NCBI GenBank assembly: GCA_905339355.1
Contig: CAJPFZ010000268.1
Location: forward strand, 1 to 32,330
Length of the DNA stretch: 32,330 bases
Origin: Burkholderiaceae bacterium
GTDB taxonomy: Bacteria > Pseudomonadota > Gammaproteobacteria > Burkholderiales > Burkholderiaceae_C
Direction: 5' to 3'
Both the position numbers and the translations under genes were made by a program. Each line of letters starts with the position of its first letter. The stretch's first letter is position 1. Below are positions 8,774 through 16,993 of this stretch, piece by piece. The notes under the pieces are model-generated. The model searched no databases. It was not told the origin of the DNA and saw nothing but the letters and a program-made list of their open reading frames with translations.

Positions 8774-9265
8774 TCAGCGCTTGACCTCGGGCTCGAAGAC
8801 CGTGGGGTCGCAGAACACCATGTCGAGCGGAAAGCGTCGGCCGGCGGCGAAGTCTTCGATGCACTGCAGGACGAGCGCGCTGCGATGGCGATCGCGGCTC
8901 GCGCGCACTTCGTCGAGCGTCATCCACAGCGTGCGCACGATGCTGGTGTCGAGTGCGCGCGCGGGGTCCGCTTCGCCGGCACTGCCGCCGTAGGCGAAGC
9001 GCAAGTACGTCACATCTTCGTCGCGCGACGGGCGTTGAAAGCGCGCGAGATAGATGCCGACGAGCCGGTCGGGCACGAAGATGCGCGCCGTTTCTTCGAG
9101 CGCTTCGCGCACCGCGCCTTGCTGCGGCGACTCGCCCGGATCGAGGTGGCCGGCGGGGTTGTTGAGCCGCAAACCTTCGGGCGTGTGTTCCTCGACCAAC
9201 AGGAAGCGGCCATTCGATTCGATGACCGCGGCCACGGTGACACTGGGTTTCCAACGTGATGACAT
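8774..9265 (-). CDS. nudJ: Nudix hydrolase, NudJ-type phosphatase
   Basis: This 163-residue protein has a Nudix box from Gly39 to Ala60: GHLDPGESPQQGAVREALEE, with Glu45, Arg53, Glu54, Glu57 and Glu58 in the metal-binding positions. The usual Gly after the EE pair is Ala here (EETA), as seen in some members of the family. The N-terminal strand (VTVAAVIESNGRFLLVEE) and the position directly upstream of mnmA match NudJ, which in E. coli hydrolyses nucleoside tri/diphosphates and thiamine pyrophosphate precursors. Substrate specificity cannot be read from the sequence. The ATG is preceded by a purine-rich TTGAGAA and by the -10-like TAGGAT. Confidence 0.88.
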   Translation of the reverse strand: MSSRWKPSVTVAAVIESNGRFLLVEEHTPEGLRLNNPAGHLDPGESPQQGAVREALEETARIFVPDRLVGIYLARFQRPSRDEDVTYLRFAYGGSAGEADPARALDTSIVRTLWMTLDEVRASRDRHRSALVLQCIEDFAAGRRFPLDMVFCDPTVFEPEVKR

Positions 9266-9271
9266 TTCTCA

Positions 9272-9277
9272 ATCCTA
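9272..9277 (-). promoter_or_regulatory. Possible -10 of nudJ (leaderless spacing)
   Basis: On the minus strand TAGGAT ends 6 nt before the nudJ ATG, in the divergent region shared with pntA. No good -35 is visible. Confidence 0.3.
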
Positions 9278-9352
9278 AATCCAGCGAAGAAAGCTAAGGT
9301 GAGCGCTCTTCGATAGGCCGCGCCGCAGATTCGGAAACGCCCACAGTTTGTG

Positions 9353-9358
9353 TAAGCT
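9353..9358 (+). promoter_or_regulatory. Possible -10 of pntAB
   Basis: TAAGCT in the context TTTGTGTAAGCT, with TTCGGA as a weak -35 at a 17-nt spacing. It would give a 5' leader of about 100 nt before pntA. Low certainty. Confidence 0.25.
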
Positions 9359-9462
9359 CTGCGGCTTCGACCTCGCTCACCACAGCAGTCGCCCGCGGTG
9401 ACCCGCCCCGGTTGCCACGTGAGGTTCAAGTTGCCATCAATGCGCCCGAGGAGGCTTTGATC

Positions 9463-11121
9463 ATGTCGATAAGTGTTCCGCTCGAAACCGCGGCCGGGAA
9501 GACGCTCGCCGCGGTCGCTTCCGAGAAGGCGAAGAAACCATTGCTGATCGGCGTGCCGAAGGAGACCGCAGCGGGTGAGAAGCGCGTCGCGACCGTGCCC
9601 GAAGTCGTGGAGAAGCTCATCAAGCTGGGCTTCTCGGTTGCCGTCCAAAGCGGCGCGGGCGACGCCGCGAACTTCAGCGACGACAGCTATCGAGCGGCCG
9701 GGGCGGAGGTCATCGACGGCGCCGCCAATCTGTTCGCCGCGGCCGACATGGTGTTCAAGATCGGCGTGCCGACGCCCGAGGAAGTCGGCTTGATGCATGC
9801 CGGGCAGACGCTCATCACCTTCATCTGGCCGGCGCAGAACCCGGAACTGATGAAGCAGCTCGCGGACAAGAAAGTCACCGTGCTGGCCATCGACTCGTTG
9901 CCGCGCACGCTGTCGCGCGCCCAGAAGATGGACGCTCTGACGTCGCAGGCCGGCGTCGCCGGCTATCGCGCCGTCATCGAGGCGGCGAATGCCTTCGGCC
10001 GCTTCTTCGCTGGCCAGATCACCGCCGCCGGCAAAGTGCCGCCGGCCAAGGTCTTCATCGCCGGCGCCGGCGTCGCCGGCCTGGCGGCGATCGGCACCGC
10101 GGTGGGTCTGGGTGCCATCGTGCGGGCCAACGACACCCGCGCCGAAGTGGCTGACCAAGTCATCTCGATGGGCGGTGAGTTCGTCAAGGTCGATTACGAA
10201 GAAGAAGGCTCCGGCGGCGGCGGCTACGCCAAGGTGATGAGCGAGGGCTTCCAGCAGGCCCAGCGCGAGATGTATGCCAAGCAGGCCCGCGAGGTGGACA
10301 TCATCATCACCACGGCGCTGATCCCGGGCAAGCCAGCGCCCCGGCTGATCACCGCCGACATGGTCAAGAGCATGAAGCCGGGCAGCGTGATCGTCGACAT
10401 GGCGGCCGAGCGCGGCGGCAACTGCGAACTCACCGAGCCCGGCAAGGCGGTGGTGAAGCATGGCGTGACGATCGTCGGCTACACCGACCTGACCTCGCGG
10501 CTGGCCAAGCAGTCGTCCACGCTCTACGCCACCAACCTGTTCCGCCTCACCGAGGAGCTGTGCAAGACCAAGGACGGCGTCATCGACGTCAACATGGAAG
10601 ATGAAGCCATCCGCGGCCTCACGGTCGTGAAGGAGGGCAGCATCACCTGGCCGCCACCTGCGCCCAAGGTCGTGGCCGCGCCCGCCGCCAAGCCGACGGC
10701 GGCGGTGGCCGCGCCCGCCAAGAAGGGGCACGGCCATGGCGCCGCGAGCGCACCGATGGCAGGCAACAAGCTCGCCATCATGTTCGGCGTCGCTGCAGCG
10801 CTGTTCTGGTTCGTCGGCGCCTACGCGCCGGCGGCCTTCCTGGCTCACTTCACGGTCTTCGTGCTCGGGTGCTTCGTCGGCTACATGGTGGTGTGGAACG
10901 TGACGCCGGCGCTGCACACGCCGCTGATGAGCGTGACCAACGCCATCTCGAGCATCATCGCCATCGGCGCGCTGGTGCAGATCGCGCCGCCGCTGGCGGG
11001 CGGCGCGGCGCCCGATACATGGATACGCTGGCTGGCCGTGGGCGGCATCGTGCTGACGGCGGTCAACATGTTCGGCGGCTTCGCCGTGACCCAGCGCATG
11101 CTGGCCATGTTCCGCAAGTAG
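9463..11121 (+). CDS. pntA: NAD(P) transhydrogenase subunit alpha PntA
   Basis: This is the alpha subunit of the proton-translocating transhydrogenase, which uses the proton gradient at the inner membrane to move hydride from NADH to NADP+. The 552-residue protein has the NAD-binding domain I ([20 protein letters not shown], then the [16 protein letters not shown] Rossmann loop and the [13 protein letters not shown] and [12 protein letters not shown] segments). An Ala/Pro/Lys/His linker follows (about 397-430), then four membrane helices (about 436-548). It is longer than E. coli PntA (510) because of a roughly 27-residue N-terminal extension and this linker. ATG 9463 is chosen because GAGGAGG lies 8 nt upstream; an in-frame codon at 9412 has no such site. 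pntB follows immediately. Confidence 0.95.
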   Translation: MSISVPLETAAGKTLAAVASEKAKKPLLIGVPKETAAGEKRVATVPEVVEKLIKLGFSVAVQSGAGDAANFSDDSYRAAGAEVIDGAANLFAAADMVFKIGVPTPEEVGLMHAGQTLITFIWPAQNPELMKQLADKKVTVLAIDSLPRTLSRAQKMDALTSQAGVAGYRAVIEAANAFGRFFAGQITAAGKVPPAKVFIAGAGVAGLAAIGTAVGLGAIVRANDTRAEVADQVISMGGEFVKVDYEEEGSGGGGYAKVMSEGFQQAQREMYAKQAREVDIIITTALIPGKPAPRLITADMVKSMKPGSVIVDMAAERGGNCELTEPGKAVVKHGVTIVGYTDLTSRLAKQSSTLYATNLFRLTEELCKTKDGVIDVNMEDEAIRGLTVVKEGSITWPPPAPKVVAAPAAKPTAAVAAPAKKGHGHGAASAPMAGNKLAIMFGVAAALFWFVGAYAPAAFLAHFTVFVLGCFVGYMVVWNVTPALHTPLMSVTNAISSIIAIGALVQIAPPLAGGAAPDTWIRWLAVGGIVLTAVNMFGGFAVTQRMLAMFRK

Positions 11122-11131
11122 GAGACACACG

Positions 11132-12544
11132 ATGTCTGCAAATCTCGCGAGCGTCTCCTACATCGGAGCGACCATTCTTTTCATCCTCAGCCTGGGCGGG
11201 CTGTCCAATCCCGAGACTTCGCGTCGCGGCAACCTCTACGGCATGATCGGCATGGCCATCGCCGTGCTGGCCACGGTGTTCGGTCCGCGCGTGACGGCGG
11301 CCGGCATCCCCTGGATCATCGGTGCGATGGTGCTCGGCGGCGCGGTCGGGCTGTACGCGGCGAAGATCGTCAAGATGACGCAGATGCCCGAGCTGGTGGC
11401 ATTGATGCACAGCCTGGTCGGCCTCGCCGCCTGCCTGGTCGGATTCGCCTCCTACATCGACACCTCGCACCCGCTCACGGGCGCCGAGAAGACCATCCAT
11501 GAGATGGAAATCTACATCGGCATCCTCATCGGCGCGGTGACCTTCTCCGGTTCGCTGATCGCCTTCGGCAAGCTCAACGGCAAGATCGGCGGCGCGCCGC
11601 TGCTGCTGCCGGCGCGCCATTGGCTGAACCTGATCGGGCTGCTGGTGGTGATCTATTTCGGCCGCGAGTTCATCAACGCGCCCAGCATCGAGGCGGGGAT
11701 GACGCCGCTGCTGGTGATGACGGTGGTTGCGCTCTTGTTCGGCATCCACATGGTGATGGCCATCGGCGGCGCCGACATGCCGGTGGTGGTGTCCATGCTC
11801 AACAGCTACTCCGGATGGGCGGCGGCGGCGACCGGCTTCATGCTCTCCAACGACCTGCTGATCGTGGTCGGCGCACTGGTCGGCTCCTCCGGCGCGATCC
11901 TGTCGTACATCATGTGCCGGGCGATGAACCGCAACTTCATCAGCGTCATCGCCGGCGGCTTCGGCACCGCCGGCGGCACGGCGGCCCCCAAGGGCGGTGC
12001 GGCGCAGCCGGCCGGTGAAGTGGTGCCCATCAGCGCGCTCGACACCGCGGAGCTGCTCAAGGAGGCCAAGAGCGTGATCATCGTTCCGGGCTACGGCATG
12101 GCGGTGGCACAGGCGCAGCACACGGTGTACGAGATCACCAAGCATTTGCGCGAGAAGGGCGTCAACATCCGCTTCGGCATCCACCCGGTGGCGGGCCGCA
12201 TGCCGGGCCACATGAACGTGCTGCTGGCCGAGGCCAAGGTGCCCTACGACATCGTGATGGAAATGGACGAGCTCAACGACGACTTCCCGGCCACCGACGT
12301 CGCCATTGTGTGCGGTGCCAACGACATCGTGAACCCGGCCGCGCAGGACGACCCGGCGAGCCCGATCGCCGGCATGCCGGTGCTCGAAGTCTGGAAAGCC
12401 AAGACCTCCATCGTGATGAAGCGAAGCATGGCGTCAGGCTACGCCGGCGTGGACAACCCGCTCTTCTACAAAGAGAACAACCGCATGCTGTTCGGCGACG
12501 CCAAGAAGATGCTCGACGAGGTGCTGGTTGCGCTGAAGACCTGA
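11132..12544 (+). CDS. pntB: NAD(P) transhydrogenase subunit beta PntB
   Basis: This beta subunit of 470 residues is close to the E. coli length (462). Its N-terminal two-thirds is membrane-embedded (domain II, proton channel) and includes the [14 protein letters not shown] and [20 protein letters not shown] segments. The C-terminal domain III binds NADP(H) and shows [47 protein letters not shown] and [13 protein letters not shown]. The AGGAG ribosome site overlaps the pntA stop codon, giving tight coupling of the two subunits. The operon ends at two hairpins about 16-60 nt after the stop. It supplies NADPH for biosynthesis. Confidence 0.97.
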   Translation: MSANLASVSYIGATILFILSLGGLSNPETSRRGNLYGMIGMAIAVLATVFGPRVTAAGIPWIIGAMVLGGAVGLYAAKIVKMTQMPELVALMHSLVGLAACLVGFASYIDTSHPLTGAEKTIHEMEIYIGILIGAVTFSGSLIAFGKLNGKIGGAPLLLPARHWLNLIGLLVVIYFGREFINAPSIEAGMTPLLVMTVVALLFGIHMVMAIGGADMPVVVSMLNSYSGWAAAATGFMLSNDLLIVVGALVGSSGAILSYIMCRAMNRNFISVIAGGFGTAGGTAAPKGGAAQPAGEVVPISALDTAELLKEAKSVIIVPGYGMAVAQAQHTVYEITKHLREKGVNIRFGIHPVAGRMPGHMNVLLAEAKVPYDIVMEMDELNDDFPATDVAIVCGANDIVNPAAQDDPASPIAGMPVLEVWKAKTSIVMKRSMASGYAGVDNPLFYKENNRMLFGDAKKMLDEVLVALKT

Positions 12545-12559
12545 GAGGTCGATGCAGCG

Positions 12560-12607
12560 GCGTCGCGCTCGCCGCGACGCACCAAGGGCCGCGGCGTGCG
12601 GCCCTTT
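12560..12607 (+). terminator. Tandem hairpins after pntB
   Basis: Two perfect stems stand in series. GCGTCGCG/CGCGACGC (8 bp, 5-nt loop) spans 12560-12580. AAGGGCCGC/GCGGCCCTT (9 bp, 5-nt loop) spans 12584-12606 and is followed by TGCGCTTC. The U tract is weak, so it may act as a weak intrinsic terminator or 3'-end stabiliser for pntAB. Confidence 0.55.
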
Positions 12608-12614
12608 GCGCTTC

Positions 12615-13478
12615 TCACTCGTCGATCAGCGCCTGATCCCAGGCGAACACGCGCTGGCGCTGCTCGCCCAGCCCGTCGATGCCCAGGCGCATCTCGTCGC
12701 CCGGTTTCAGGTACAGCGGCGGCTTGTGGCCCAGGCCGACGCCGGGAGGCGTGCCGGTGGTGATCAGGTCGCCCGGATACAGGGTCATGAAGCGGCTGAT
12801 GTAGCTCACCAGCGTAGCCACGCCGAACACCATCGTGCGCGTGCTGCCGTTCTGAATCCGCCGGCCGTTGAGTTCGAGCCACAGCGCGAGCGACTGCGGG
12901 TCGGGCACTTCGTCGCGTGTCACGAGCCATGGGCCGACCGGACCGAAGGTGTCGCAGCCCTTGCCCTTGTCCCACTGGCCGCCGCGCTCGAGCTGGTACT
13001 CGCGTTCGGACAAGTCGTTGACGACGCAGTAGCCCGCGACGCAAGACAGCGCGTTGGCCTCGTCGACATAGCGTGCCTTGCTGCCGATGACGACGCCGAG
13101 TTCGACCTCCCAGTCGCTCTTGAGCGAGCCCTGCGGCAGCACGACCGGGTCGTTGCAGCCCATCATCGAGCTGGTCGTCTTCATGAACAGGACCGGCTCG
13201 GCCGGCACCGGCAAGCCGGACTCGGCGGCATGGTCGGCGTAGTTGAGGCCGACGCCGACGAACTTGCCGCAGCCGCTCCATGGAACGCCGATGCGGCCCG
13301 GTTCCGGCACCACCGGGAGGGCCTCGGCCGGCAGCTTTGCCAGCCGCGCGAGGCTCTCGGGCATCAGCGTCGTCGCATTGATGTCGGGCAGCACGCCCAT
13401 CAGGTCGCGCACATGGCCTTGGGCATCGACCAGGCCGGGTTTTTCGAGGCCCTTGCGGCCGTAGCGGATCAACTTCAT
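12615..13478 (-). CDS. Fumarylacetoacetate hydrolase family protein
   Basis: This 287-residue protein belongs to the FAH superfamily (PF01557), which cleaves or hydrates beta-diketo or keto-acid substrates with a divalent metal. Family motifs are FVGVGLNYADHAAE, the metal-ligand stretch DWEVELGVVIG, NDLSEREYQ, GPWLVTRDEVPDP and the GDLITTGTPPGVGLG loop. The N-terminal region (MKLIRYGRKGLEKPG) resembles the sub-branch annotated as ureidoglycolate lyase-like or 2-keto-3-deoxy-L-fuconate hydrolase. The substrate cannot be told from sequence, and no catabolic pathway genes flank it. It is convergent with pntB and divergent from fadD. A GAGGGG run lies 6-11 nt before the ATG. Confidence 0.9.
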   Translation of the reverse strand: MKLIRYGRKGLEKPGLVDAQGHVRDLMGVLPDINATTLMPESLARLAKLPAEALPVVPEPGRIGVPWSGCGKFVGVGLNYADHAAESGLPVPAEPVLFMKTTSSMMGCNDPVVLPQGSLKSDWEVELGVVIGSKARYVDEANALSCVAGYCVVNDLSEREYQLERGGQWDKGKGCDTFGPVGPWLVTRDEVPDPQSLALWLELNGRRIQNGSTRTMVFGVATLVSYISRFMTLYPGDLITTGTPPGVGLGHKPPLYLKPGDEMRLGIDGLGEQRQRVFAWDQALIDE

Positions 13479-13632
13479 CTGCGCCCCTCGCTCTTCTTCA
13501 GCGCCGCTGCACCGGGTGAGTGCGCCCGAAAAGTCGGAAGACCATACGGCCTGACGGCCGGGCAGTCAACCGGGCAAGCGCAAGCGCGGCGCGAATGACC
13601 ATGGATTGGCGCGCGGCCTGGGGTGGGCGCCC

Positions 13633-13638
13633 TAGAGT
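13633..13638 (+). promoter_or_regulatory. Possible -10 of fadD
   Basis: TAGAGT lies in the 238-nt region between the FAH and fadD genes, about 79 nt before the fadD ATG. No clear -35. The rest of this intergenic stretch shows nothing I can name. Confidence 0.25.
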
Positions 13639-13716
13639 TCGCTATCGAATCCCCTGATACGAGGTGTGTCAGCCATCCGTCAGAATCGCGCACCGAATGA
13701 AGGAGCGCGCAAAAGA

Positions 13717-15390
13717 ATGGAAAAGACCTGGCTGAAGCACTATCCGAAGGGGGTGCCGGCGAACATCAACGTGGAGCAATACCCGTCGCTGGTGGCGCTG
13801 ATCGAGGAGAGCTTCAAGAAGTACCGCGACTTGCCCGCGTACCGCTTCATGGGCAAGACCATCACCTTCGGTCAGATCGACGACTTGTCGCGTGCCTTCG
13901 CCGCCTACCTGCAGGCGCAGGGGCTGGACAAGGGTGACCGCGTCGCGATCATGCTGCCCAACGTCCCGCAATACCCGGTGGCCGTGGCGGCGGTGCTGCG
14001 TGCGGGCTACGTGGTGGTGAACGTCAATCCCCTGTATACGCCGCGCGAACTCGAGCACCAGCTGAAGGACTCGGGCGCCAAGCTGATCCTGATTCTGGAG
14101 AATTTCGCGACCACGCTGCAGCAGGTGCTCGCCAACGTGCCGACCAAGAAGGTCGTGCTCACCGCGCTTGGCGACATGCTCGGTTTCCCGAAGAGCATGA
14201 TCGTCAACTACGTCGTGCGCAAGGTGAAGAAGATGGTGCCGGCCTATGACGTGCCCGGCGCGGTCAAGTTCAACGACGCCGTCTCGCAAGGCCGTGGCAA
14301 GGCGTTCAAGCCGGCGCAGGTCGGGCTCGACGACATCGCGGTGCTGCAGTACACCGGCGGCACCACCGGCGTCAGCAAGGGCGCGGTGCTGCTGCATCGC
14401 AACGTCGTGGCCAACGTGCTGCAGGCCGAAGCCTGGTACCAGCCGGCGTTGAAGAAGATCCCCGCAGGCGAGCAGATCGTCACCATCTGCGCGTTGCCGA
14501 TCTATCACATCTTCGGTTTCACCGCGAACATGATGCTGTCCATGCGCATGGGCGGCTGCAACATCCTGATCCCCAACCCGCGCGACCTGCCGGCGATGTT
14601 CAAGGAGCTGAAGGGGCAGAAGTTCCACAGCTTCCCGGCCGTCAACACGCTGTTCAACGCGATGGCGCACCACGCGGAATTCAACACGGTCGACTGGAGC
14701 GGCCTCGTGATCTCGGTGGGCGGCGGCATGGCGGTGCAAAGTGCCACCGCGAAGCTGTGGCTCGAGAAGACCGGCTGCCCCATCGTCGAAGGCTACGGCC
14801 TGTCGGAGACCTCGCCGTCGGCCACCTGCAACGCGGTCGACAGCACCTCCTACAGCGGCAACATCGGCATGCCGATGCCCAACACCGAGTTGAAGCTGCT
14901 CGACGACGACGGCAACGAGGTGCCGCTGGGCACCCCGGGCGAAATCGCGATCAAGGGCCCGCAGGTGATGGCAGGCTACTGGCAGCGTCCCGACGAAACC
15001 GCCAAGGTGATGACGGCCGACGGATTCTTCCGCAGCGGCGACATCGGTGTGGTGGACGAGCGCGGCCAGTTCAAGATCGTCGACCGCAAGAAGGACATGA
15101 TCCTGGTGAGCGGCTTCAACGTCTACCCGAACGAGGTCGAAGACGTGGTCACGCAGATGCCCGGCATTCTCGAATGCGCGGCGGTCGGCGTGGCCGATGC
15201 GAAGGCCGGCGAAGCGGTCAAGCTGTGCATCGTCAAGAGCGACCCGAACGTGACGGAAGCGGCCGTGCGCGCCTACTGCGAAGCCAACCTGACCGGCTAC
15301 AAGCGGCCGAAGATCGTCGAGTTCCGCTCCGAGCTGCCGAAGACCCCGGTCGGCAAGATCCTGCGGCGGGAACTGCGCGACAAGGTGTGA
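13717..15390 (+). CDS. fadD: Long-chain fatty acid--CoA ligase FadD
   Basis: This 557-residue AMP-forming acyl-CoA synthetase activates long-chain fatty acids with ATP and CoA for beta-oxidation or lipid use. The ANL-superfamily motifs are in order: the P-loop YTGGTTGVSKGAVLLH (A3), CALPIYHIFGFT, the EGYGLSETSPSA adenylate motif, and FFRSGDIGVVDERGQFKIVD with the hinge Asp-Arg-Lys (DRKKDMILVSGFNVYPNEVE). PKTPVGKILRREL near the C-terminus carries the catalytic lysine. The length matches proteobacterial FadD (about 560). ATG 13717 was chosen because AAGGAG lies 11 nt upstream and family members begin MEK-WLK-YP; a GTG 17 codons earlier has no such support. Subunits of the beta-oxidation complex are not nearby, so it stands alone. 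Confidence 0.93.
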   Translation: MEKTWLKHYPKGVPANINVEQYPSLVALIEESFKKYRDLPAYRFMGKTITFGQIDDLSRAFAAYLQAQGLDKGDRVAIMLPNVPQYPVAVAAVLRAGYVVVNVNPLYTPRELEHQLKDSGAKLILILENFATTLQQVLANVPTKKVVLTALGDMLGFPKSMIVNYVVRKVKKMVPAYDVPGAVKFNDAVSQGRGKAFKPAQVGLDDIAVLQYTGGTTGVSKGAVLLHRNVVANVLQAEAWYQPALKKIPAGEQIVTICALPIYHIFGFTANMMLSMRMGGCNILIPNPRDLPAMFKELKGQKFHSFPAVNTLFNAMAHHAEFNTVDWSGLVISVGGGMAVQSATAKLWLEKTGCPIVEGYGLSETSPSATCNAVDSTSYSGNIGMPMPNTELKLLDDDGNEVPLGTPGEIAIKGPQVMAGYWQRPDETAKVMTADGFFRSGDIGVVDERGQFKIVDRKKDMILVSGFNVYPNEVEDVVTQMPGILECAAVGVADAKAGEAVKLCIVKSDPNVTEAAVRAYCEANLTGYKRPKIVEFRSELPKTPVGKILRRELRDKV

Positions 15391-15474
15391 GTGCCCAGAT
15401 GGCGTGCGCCATCGGCGGCGCCGTCTGTGCTCCCGACGGTCGCGCTGCCCCTGTCGCAACCGCGGTGACGCTGC

Positions 15475-15480
15475 TAAATT
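15475..15480 (+). promoter_or_regulatory. Possible -10 before the 174-residue protein
   Basis: TAAATT, in otherwise GC-rich sequence 69 nt before the GTG start. The -35 is poor. Confidence 0.25.
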
Positions 15481-15549
15481 GATGGCCTTGGAGTACTCTG
15501 CGGCGCGGGCCGGGCGGTCCACACCGCACAACCATCGGGAGCGTCATCC

Positions 15550-16074
15550 GTGATCTGGGCCAAGACCGACGCAGGGCGTGCCGAAGTGCAGAGCAAAGCG
15601 CTCATCAAGGAGCGCTCGCAGCGCAACCTGCTGCTGCTGATCGACGGCCAGAAGAGCGAAGACATGCTGCTCTCCGGTGTCGCGGGCGTCACGCTGGACG
15701 ACTTCAGCGCGCTGGAGGCGATGGGCCTGATCGAGCCGCTGCAGACGCCGCCGACGCGCAGCGCATCACGCACCGGGTCGTCTGCCGCCGCCCCTGCCAC
15801 GCCAGCGCGCAGCACCGCACCCGCACCGCTCGGTGCCGCCGAGCCTGCCGCAGCGGCCGAGAGTCACGTCGACTATCGGCGCTTCGCCGAGACGCTGACC
15901 CAGCTGATCGCCAAGGAGCTGGGGCTGCGCGGCTTCACCCTGACGCTCGCGGTCGAAAAGGCGAGCACCCCCGAAGAGCTGAAGGACGTGGCCAAGCGGA
16001 CCATCGAGCAGATCCGCGAGAAGAAGGGCGCTTCGGCCGCGGAAGCGGCGCGGCGCGCGCTGTTCCCGCGCTGA
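15550..16074 (+). CDS. Conserved hypothetical protein of 174 residues (function not recognised)
   Basis: The start is a GTG (VIWAKTDAGRAE...). The N-terminal 60 or so residues look like a small helical module: a basic stretch (QSKALIKERSQRN), a hydrophobic strand LLLLIDGQKS, then LSGVAGVTLDDFSALEAMGL, a pattern like a winged-helix-type module. An Ala/Pro/Thr/Ser-rich linker follows (about 65-105), then a charged helical C-terminal domain (VDYRRFAETLTQLIAKELGL and on) ending in a Lys/Arg/Glu-rich segment. There is no signal peptide or membrane helix. A similar N-terminal module (ending in LLVLVDG-like text) is, as I remember, found in hypothetical proteins of other Burkholderiales, but I assign no function. 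It is 61 nt upstream of rsmE and may be co-transcribed with it. Confidence 0.75.
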   Translation: MIWAKTDAGRAEVQSKALIKERSQRNLLLLIDGQKSEDMLLSGVAGVTLDDFSALEAMGLIEPLQTPPTRSASRTGSSAAAPATPARSTAPAPLGAAEPAAAAESHVDYRRFAETLTQLIAKELGLRGFTLTLAVEKASTPEELKDVAKRTIEQIREKKGASAAEAARRALFPR

Positions 16075-16119
16075 GAAGGCCGCACTTTTTGCGCCGGCGC
16101 GGGAGGCGCGCCGCCGCCC

Positions 16120-16125
16120 TACACT
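16120..16125 (+). promoter_or_regulatory. Possible -10 of rsmE
   Basis: TACACT ends 10 nt before the ATG of rsmE. If active, the leader would be only a few bases. No good -35. Confidence 0.25.
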
Positions 16126-16135
16126 GCCGCGCACC

Positions 16136-16906
16136 ATGCCAGCCCGCCTCCATATCGATCGTCCGCTCCACGCCGCTGAGACCCTCACGCTGCCGCCCCG
16201 CGCAGCCCGGCATGTGCAGGTGCTGCGCCTGCAGCCCGGGGCGCCGCTGATCCTGTTCGACGGCCGCGGCGGCGAGTGGTCCGCCACCGTGCGACGCATG
16301 GGTCGCAGCGAGGTCGAGGTGGAGGTCGGCGCGCACGACAGCGTGGAACGCGAACTGCCATGCCATGTCACGCTCGCGCTCGGCATGCCGGCCAACGAAC
16401 GCATGGACAGCCTGATCGAGAAGGCCACCGAGCTCGGCGTCGCTGCCATCCAGCCGCTGCACTGCGAGCGCTCCGTGTTGCGGCTGAGCGCGGAGCGGGC
16501 GCAGAAGAAGCTCGAGCACTGGCGCGGGGTCGCCGTAGCCGCGAGCGAACAGAGCGGGCGCACGCAGGTACCGCGGATTGCCGAGGTGATGTCCTTGCCG
16601 GGGTGGCTCGCAGCACTCGGCGGCGCGGACGTTGGCGGCACGGAGCGCTTCGTGCTCAGCCTGCGCGAAGCGACGCCGTTTCGTCCGACCGCGGCACTCG
16701 AGCGCGCAGTGTTCCTCAGCGGCCCGGAGGGTGGCCTGAGCAGCGCGGAAGAGGACGCGGCACGGGCAGCCGGGTTCCAGGCCGCGTCGCTCGGGCCCAG
16801 GGTGCTGCGTGCCGACACCGCGCCGCTGGCCGTGCTGGCCGCCATCGGACTCGCAAGCAAGCCTGACCACAGCGGCAGAGTGCCGCCGCGCGCTCAGAGG
16901 CTGTGA
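16136..16906 (+). CDS. rsmE: 16S rRNA (uracil-1498-N3)-methyltransferase RsmE
   Basis: RsmE methylates N3 of U1498 in the 16S rRNA of the 30S subunit, using S-adenosylmethionine. The 256-residue protein is of family length (about 243). An N-terminal PUA-like domain contains HVLQVLRLQPG-like text (ARHVQVLRLQPGAPLILFDG). The SPOUT knot domain shows LALGMPANERMDSLIEKATELG, EQSGRTQVPRI, VFLSGPEGGLSSAEE and LGPRVLRADTAPLAVLAAIG, the last two being the SAM-binding knot motifs. The stop codon lies inside a 12-bp hairpin at the gene's 3' end. It converges with the 23S rRNA methyltransferase gene at 16992. Confidence 0.95.
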   Translation: MPARLHIDRPLHAAETLTLPPRAARHVQVLRLQPGAPLILFDGRGGEWSATVRRMGRSEVEVEVGAHDSVERELPCHVTLALGMPANERMDSLIEKATELGVAAIQPLHCERSVLRLSAERAQKKLEHWRGVAVAASEQSGRTQVPRIAEVMSLPGWLAALGGADVGGTERFVLSLREATPFRPTAALERAVFLSGPEGGLSSAEEDAARAAGFQAASLGPRVLRADTAPLAVLAAIGLASKPDHSGRVPPRAQRL

Positions 16907-16993
16907 GGCATTGGCTGCCTCACAGCCGTCGGTTGGCCTCTGAGCGAGCCGACTGCGCTGCACAATTGCATAGGGGCTTCGCTCCGTCGGCTC
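16891..16993. repeat. Nested and tandem inverted repeats between rsmE and rlmL
   Basis: An inner 12-bp perfect stem GGCTGTGAGGCA/TGCCTCACAGCC (16899-16927, 5-nt loop) is framed by an outer 11-bp perfect dyad CGCTCAGAGGC (16891-16901)/GCCTCTGAGCG (16936-16946). An 8-bp dyad GAGCCGAC (16946-16953)/GTCGGCTC (16986-16993) follows. The stop codons of both convergent genes lie inside these structures. There is no U tract, so they may form mutually exclusive RNA folds or a bidirectional 3'-end structure. Confidence 0.7.

Noticed and set aside
9412-9462. Upstream start for pntA
   Set aside because: It would add 17 residues with no family match and no ribosome site, while ATG 9463 has GAGGAGG 8 nt upstream.
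9010-11130. Long minus-strand frame of about 706 codons across pntA and nudJ
   Set aside because: It crosses two real genes, its translation is low complexity and His/Arg-rich, and it has no recognisable motif.
13666-13716. GTG start for fadD at 13666
   Set aside because: The 17 extra residues do not resemble FadD, and ATG 13717 has AAGGAG upstream.
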